Part shown: positions 62,201 to 64,000 of the stretch, in pieces | Layout: each line of letters begins with the position of its first letter | Numbering within the stretch: position 1 is the first letter of the stretch | Assembly (NCBI GenBank): GCA_903903635.1 | Contig: CAIUZK010000083.1 | Coordinates: forward strand, 1-64,000 | DNA length: 64,000 nt | Direction: 5' to 3' | Source: an uncultured Bacteroidota bacterium | GTDB lineage: Bacteria > Bacteroidota > Bacteroidia > Chitinophagales > Chitinophagaceae | Notes under the pieces: model-generated | Databases searched by the model: none | What the model saw: only the letters and a program-made list of their open reading frames with translations | Told to the model about the DNA's origin: nothing | Made by a program: the position numbers and the translations under genes

Positions 62201-64000
62201 CAGTAATGCTGTTGAACCGATACAATAAACAGAAGTTACACCGCCAATAGGTGCAGGCAAAGGATTAACTGTAAACGGCGCAGTTGCCATACAGCCTGTA
62301 GGCAAAGTATAAGTAATAACCGGATTGCCGGCAGCAACACCTGTAACTACACCTGTAAGTGGATTAATAGAAGCCAAAGAAGCCACACTGCTACTCCATA
62401 TACCACCAGTTGACGTATCAAAAAGGGTGGTAACAGAACCAGATGCACATACACTGGCAACACCATATATTGGAGTTGGAACCGGATTTACTGTAATATT
62501 TTTAGTAATCACACAACCGGTAGATACAGAATAAGAAATTGTAACTGTACCAGTGGCAATACCTGTAGCAATACCTGTACCGGAACCAATAGTAGCTATT
62601 GACGTATTGCTGCTGGACCATGCACCAAATGCAGTAACATCGGTATAGTTGGCAGTAGCGCCTACGCAAGCATTGGCATTACCTGTAATGGGCGCTGGTG
62701 TAGGATAAACAGTTTCAACCAAAGAAACTGAGCAACCTGTAGGTAATGTATAACTAATTGTTGTTGTACCTGGGGCAACACCTGTAACCAAGCCACTTCC
62801 TGTACCAACTGTAGCAACAGAAGTAGTTGCACTTGACCATGTACCACCAGGTGTTGCATCGGTAAGTGTAGTAGAGGATGGCAGACAATACAATGACGAC
62901 AGACCGGCAATAGGCGCTGGCAGTGCATTAATAGTCATAGCTTTAGTAGCCATACAACCGGTAGGCAGTGTATAAGTAATTGTTACAACTCCACCTACTA
63001 TGCCAGTAACAGTAGTAGAAGAAGAAACTCCGATACCTACAGTAGCTACAGCAGTATTACTGCTTGACCATGTACCGCCCGGAGAAGAATTACTTAATGT
63101 AGTATTTGCTCCTGCACAGATTACTGATGCACCGGTAACAGGCGAAGAAGCCGCATTGATGGTTATTGAAGTAGTGGTCTGACAACCTGTAGACAATGTA
63201 TAAGAAATAGTAGCAACACCAGTTCCTGTACCCGTAACAATACCAGTAGAAGAACCTACGGTAGCAACAGCAGTATTGCTGCTGGTCCATGCGCCGAATG
63301 CAGTTGCATCGCTAAATGCAGTTGTTGCGCCAACGCAACCTGTAGCAGAACCTGTAATAGCTGTCGGGTTTGGATTAATTACTACAGGAGTAGTTATCAG
63401 GCAACCTGTAGGTAATGTATAAGTAATAACCGGCGAACCTGCAGAAATACCATTAACCACGCCGGTAGACGAACCAACAGTAGCCAATGAGGTATTACTG
63501 CTTGTCCACGTTCCACCACCAGCATCAGTTAGCGTAAACGAAGACCCCACACAAACTGGGGTAGCCCCTGATATAGCGGATGGCAATGGATTGACAGTTA
63601 CGGTAACTGAGGCAAAACATCCGTTTGTACCGGTATATTTAACTAAAGAAGTACCAACTGTAAGTGGGGAAACAACACCTGTAGATGAACCTATGGTTGC
63701 AACGGTAGTGGTGGTACTTGACCAAACACCAGAAGGAGTAATATCAGATAATGTAACAGAAACACCGGTACATTCATTTGCCAAACCAGTAATTGGAGCA
63801 GGAACAGGATTAACTGTAATGGTGGTAGAGGTAGTACAACCTGAACCTACAGAGAATGTAATAGTATCAACTCCAGGTGCAACACCGGTAACGATACCGG
63901 TAGTACCTATAGTAGCAATTGCAGGATTAGTACTTGACCATGTTCCTCCACCTGTTTCAATCAAATTAATAGTTGCCCCGTTCGCACATACTACTGAAGG
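59204..64000 (-). CDS. Giant T9SS surface protein with Ig-like (Big_2-type) repeats, 5' end outside window
   Basis: The frame is open to the window edge: the last bases still encode repeat sequence (PSVVCANGATINLIE). About 1598 residues are visible. At least 17 repeats of ~75-80 residues follow each other, each with a Cys near the start (VCVGSTTTLSDA), GGTWSSSNTAVATVG, G-VTGVSAGTATITYTLPTGC and TVNPLPAPI. Two longer repeats of a second type (YPVTGGGGHCISDTGVHVYL) follow, then a domain with YQWVNN and a C-terminal sorting domain (LKLIPNPNKGLFIIRG ... FHFVMEK). Two Cys per repeat could form a disulfide. It is a probable long surface adhesin or stalk exported by type IX secretion; binding partners are unknown. 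Confidence 0.9.
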   Translation of the reverse strand, partial: PSVVCANGATINLIETGGGTWSSTNPAIATIGTTGIVTGVAPGVDTITFSVGSGCTTSTTITVNPVPAPITGLANECTGVSVTLSDITPSGVWSSTTTTVATIGSSTGVVSPLTVGTSLVKYTGTNGCFASVTVTVNPLPSAISGATPVCVGSSFTLTDAGGGTWTSSNTSLATVGSSTGVVNGISAGSPVITYTLPTGCLITTPVVINPNPTAITGSATGCVGATTAFSDATAFGAWTSSNTAVATVGSSTGIVTGTGTGVATISYTLSTGCQTTTSITINAASSPVTGASVICAGANTTLSNSSPGGTWSSSNTAVATVGIGVSSSTTVTGIVGGVVTITYTLPTGCMATKAMTINALPAPIAGLSSLYCLPSSTTLTDATPGGTWSSATTSVATVGTGSGLVTGVAPGTTTISYTLPTGCSVSLVETVYPTPAPITGNANACVGATANYTDVTAFGAWSSSNTSIATIGSGTGIATGIATGTVTISYSVSTGCVITKNITVNPVPTPIYGVASVCASGSVTTLFDTSTGGIWSSSVASLASINPLTGVVTGVAAGNPVITYTLPTGCMATAPFTVNPLPAPIGGVTSVYCIGSTALLADFVPGGTWSSSNPAVATIDVSGLVTGVSAGSSTISYVLPTGCYVTYVENITSTPAPITGAATTCISTTTTFSDLTAFGAWSSSNTSVADIGSGTGVVTGMSAGTATITYELSPSCLITREVTVNPQPLPISGITQVCIGSTTTLSDAGGGTWSSSIPALASVVSGTGVVSGVVAGTVSISYTLPTGCVTSTGLTVNPLPVISGQLSICLGLPSPLVGNIPGGTWSSSNTAVATIGSSSGLISGVTLGTTTITYTLPTGCLSTVVVSVNPPPAPITGTTHVCIGLTTTLSGIGGGGWYSSDPSVASVGFGTGLVSGNSVGTATITYSLGTSCISTAVMTVNPLPAAISGTTTVCQGDITLLSDVTSGGSWASSNTSVAVIGTASGVTLGVSGGTSSITYTVTSTGCISITTINVNPIAPVTGSTQVCAGYSIPLSNAIAGGSWTSGTPSVAIINATSGLLTGVSAGTVNITYTLPTGCISTTTITVNANPAPIAGNDNVCIGSTYAFTDATSGGTWSSTNFSVATVGPVTGSVTGSTLGTTTISYTLPTGCAVASFVTIDPLPAAITGTAQVCLGLNTTLSDATSGGIWSSSSLTLAVVGSGTGVVTGASVGAPAITYTLPTGCYITTSFVVKPLPVAYTVTGGGAYCSGASGLHIGLSNSDTTISYQLYRGGVAVGSAVTGTGTALDFGLQTAAGVYTVTGTNALTTCVNNMTGNQTISTIPLPNAYPVTGGGGHCISDTGVHVYLGNSDSGIHYQLMLGTATVGLPLIGTGSSLDFGLNTTPGIYRVVAINPVTTCTRNMFDSAVIFIDTVFTPTVTISVNPTGVLWVGSYDTLTAHVTGGGPSVSYQWVNNVTFIAGATTAVYIANNFYNQDSITVFVKTTSSCGTVITPKSIILRIHDDAVPSINMEAGDLKLIPNPNKGLFIIRGTIGTSFEGNVNLEITNMLGQSVFSDIVKVQNGALDKEIQLNSNLANGMYLLNVQAGNERKVFHFVMEK

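Noticed and set aside
59204-64000. Regular repeats as a CRISPR array or DNA satellite
   Set aside because: Period is about 230 nt, copies are diverged, and the frame is open throughout; they encode Ig-like protein repeats.

Overview
The window is a stretch of a Bacteroidota chromosome, probably Chitinophagales/Sphingobacteriales-like. Evidence for this: C-terminal type IX secretion (T9SS, Por) sorting tails on four proteins, an lpxC-fabZ gene fusion, many starts preceded at short distance by a TANNTTTG -7 element, a tRNA gene without encoded CCA, and almost no Shine-Dalgarno sequences.

Left part (1-32580) is mostly housekeeping and accessory genes. It holds tRNA-Arg(CCG), a methyltransferase with a strong terminator, a lipoprotein and a membrane protein of unknown role, an orphan ABC ATPase, an MFS exporter, a HEPN/MNT toxin-antitoxin-like pair whose HEPN gene carries a 1-nt frameshift, and an M50-like membrane metalloprotease. 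The lipid A operon lpxD - lpxC/fabZ - lpxA follows, then an HD phosphohydrolase, a hotdog thioesterase, a second MFS protein, a tandem pair of 560-residue T9SS proteins, an acyl-CoA carboxylase beta subunit, a TlpA-like thioredoxin, a FUSC protein, an ACP phosphodiesterase, a serine hydrolase, an SDR / AMP-ligase / UbiA-like operon, trmB, a 57-residue DUF5522 gene coupled to an alkyltransferase-like gene, and an L,D-transpeptidase.

Centre-right (32660-57988) is the notable part: about 25 kb of minus-strand catabolic genes in two runs separated by one small plus-strand gene. In transcription order: 3-hydroxyacyl-CoA dehydrogenase/enoyl-CoA hydratase fusion, hydantoinase A and B, a Rid protein, an acyl-CoA dehydrogenase lacking the usual Glu base, an HMG-CoA-synthase-like protein fused to a Zn ribbon and lacking the catalytic Cys, and a thiolase; then a four-subunit 2-oxoacid:ferredoxin oxidoreductase, a split B12-dependent mutase, a class III CoA-transferase, an indolepyruvate:ferredoxin oxidoreductase (IorA with an inserted GltD-like module, plus IorB), a three-subunit molybdenum hydroxylase and an aminotransferase. 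The enzyme set closely matches what is known of the anaerobic indoleacetate (auxin) cluster of Azoarcus/Aromatoleum: Mo-hydroxylase, hydantoinase, CoA-transferase, B12 mutase, acyl-CoA dehydrogenase, hydratase/dehydrogenase fusion, thiolase. Here the indoleacetate-CoA ligase is missing from the cluster, and an aminotransferase plus indolepyruvate:ferredoxin oxidoreductase take its place. My inference is a Bacteroidota route tryptophan -> indolepyruvate -> indoleacetyl-CoA -> 2-oxoindole-acetyl-CoA -> aminophenylsuccinyl-CoA -> aminobenzylmalonyl-CoA -> aminocinnamoyl-CoA -> 2-aminobenzoyl-CoA + acetyl-CoA. The substrate is not proven by sequence alone; another aromatic or imidazole amino acid is possible.

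Right edge (58000-64000): a secreted-protein gene broken by one in-frame stop codon, a hairpin terminator, and the 3' part of a giant T9SS protein with at least 17 Ig-like repeats that runs off the window.
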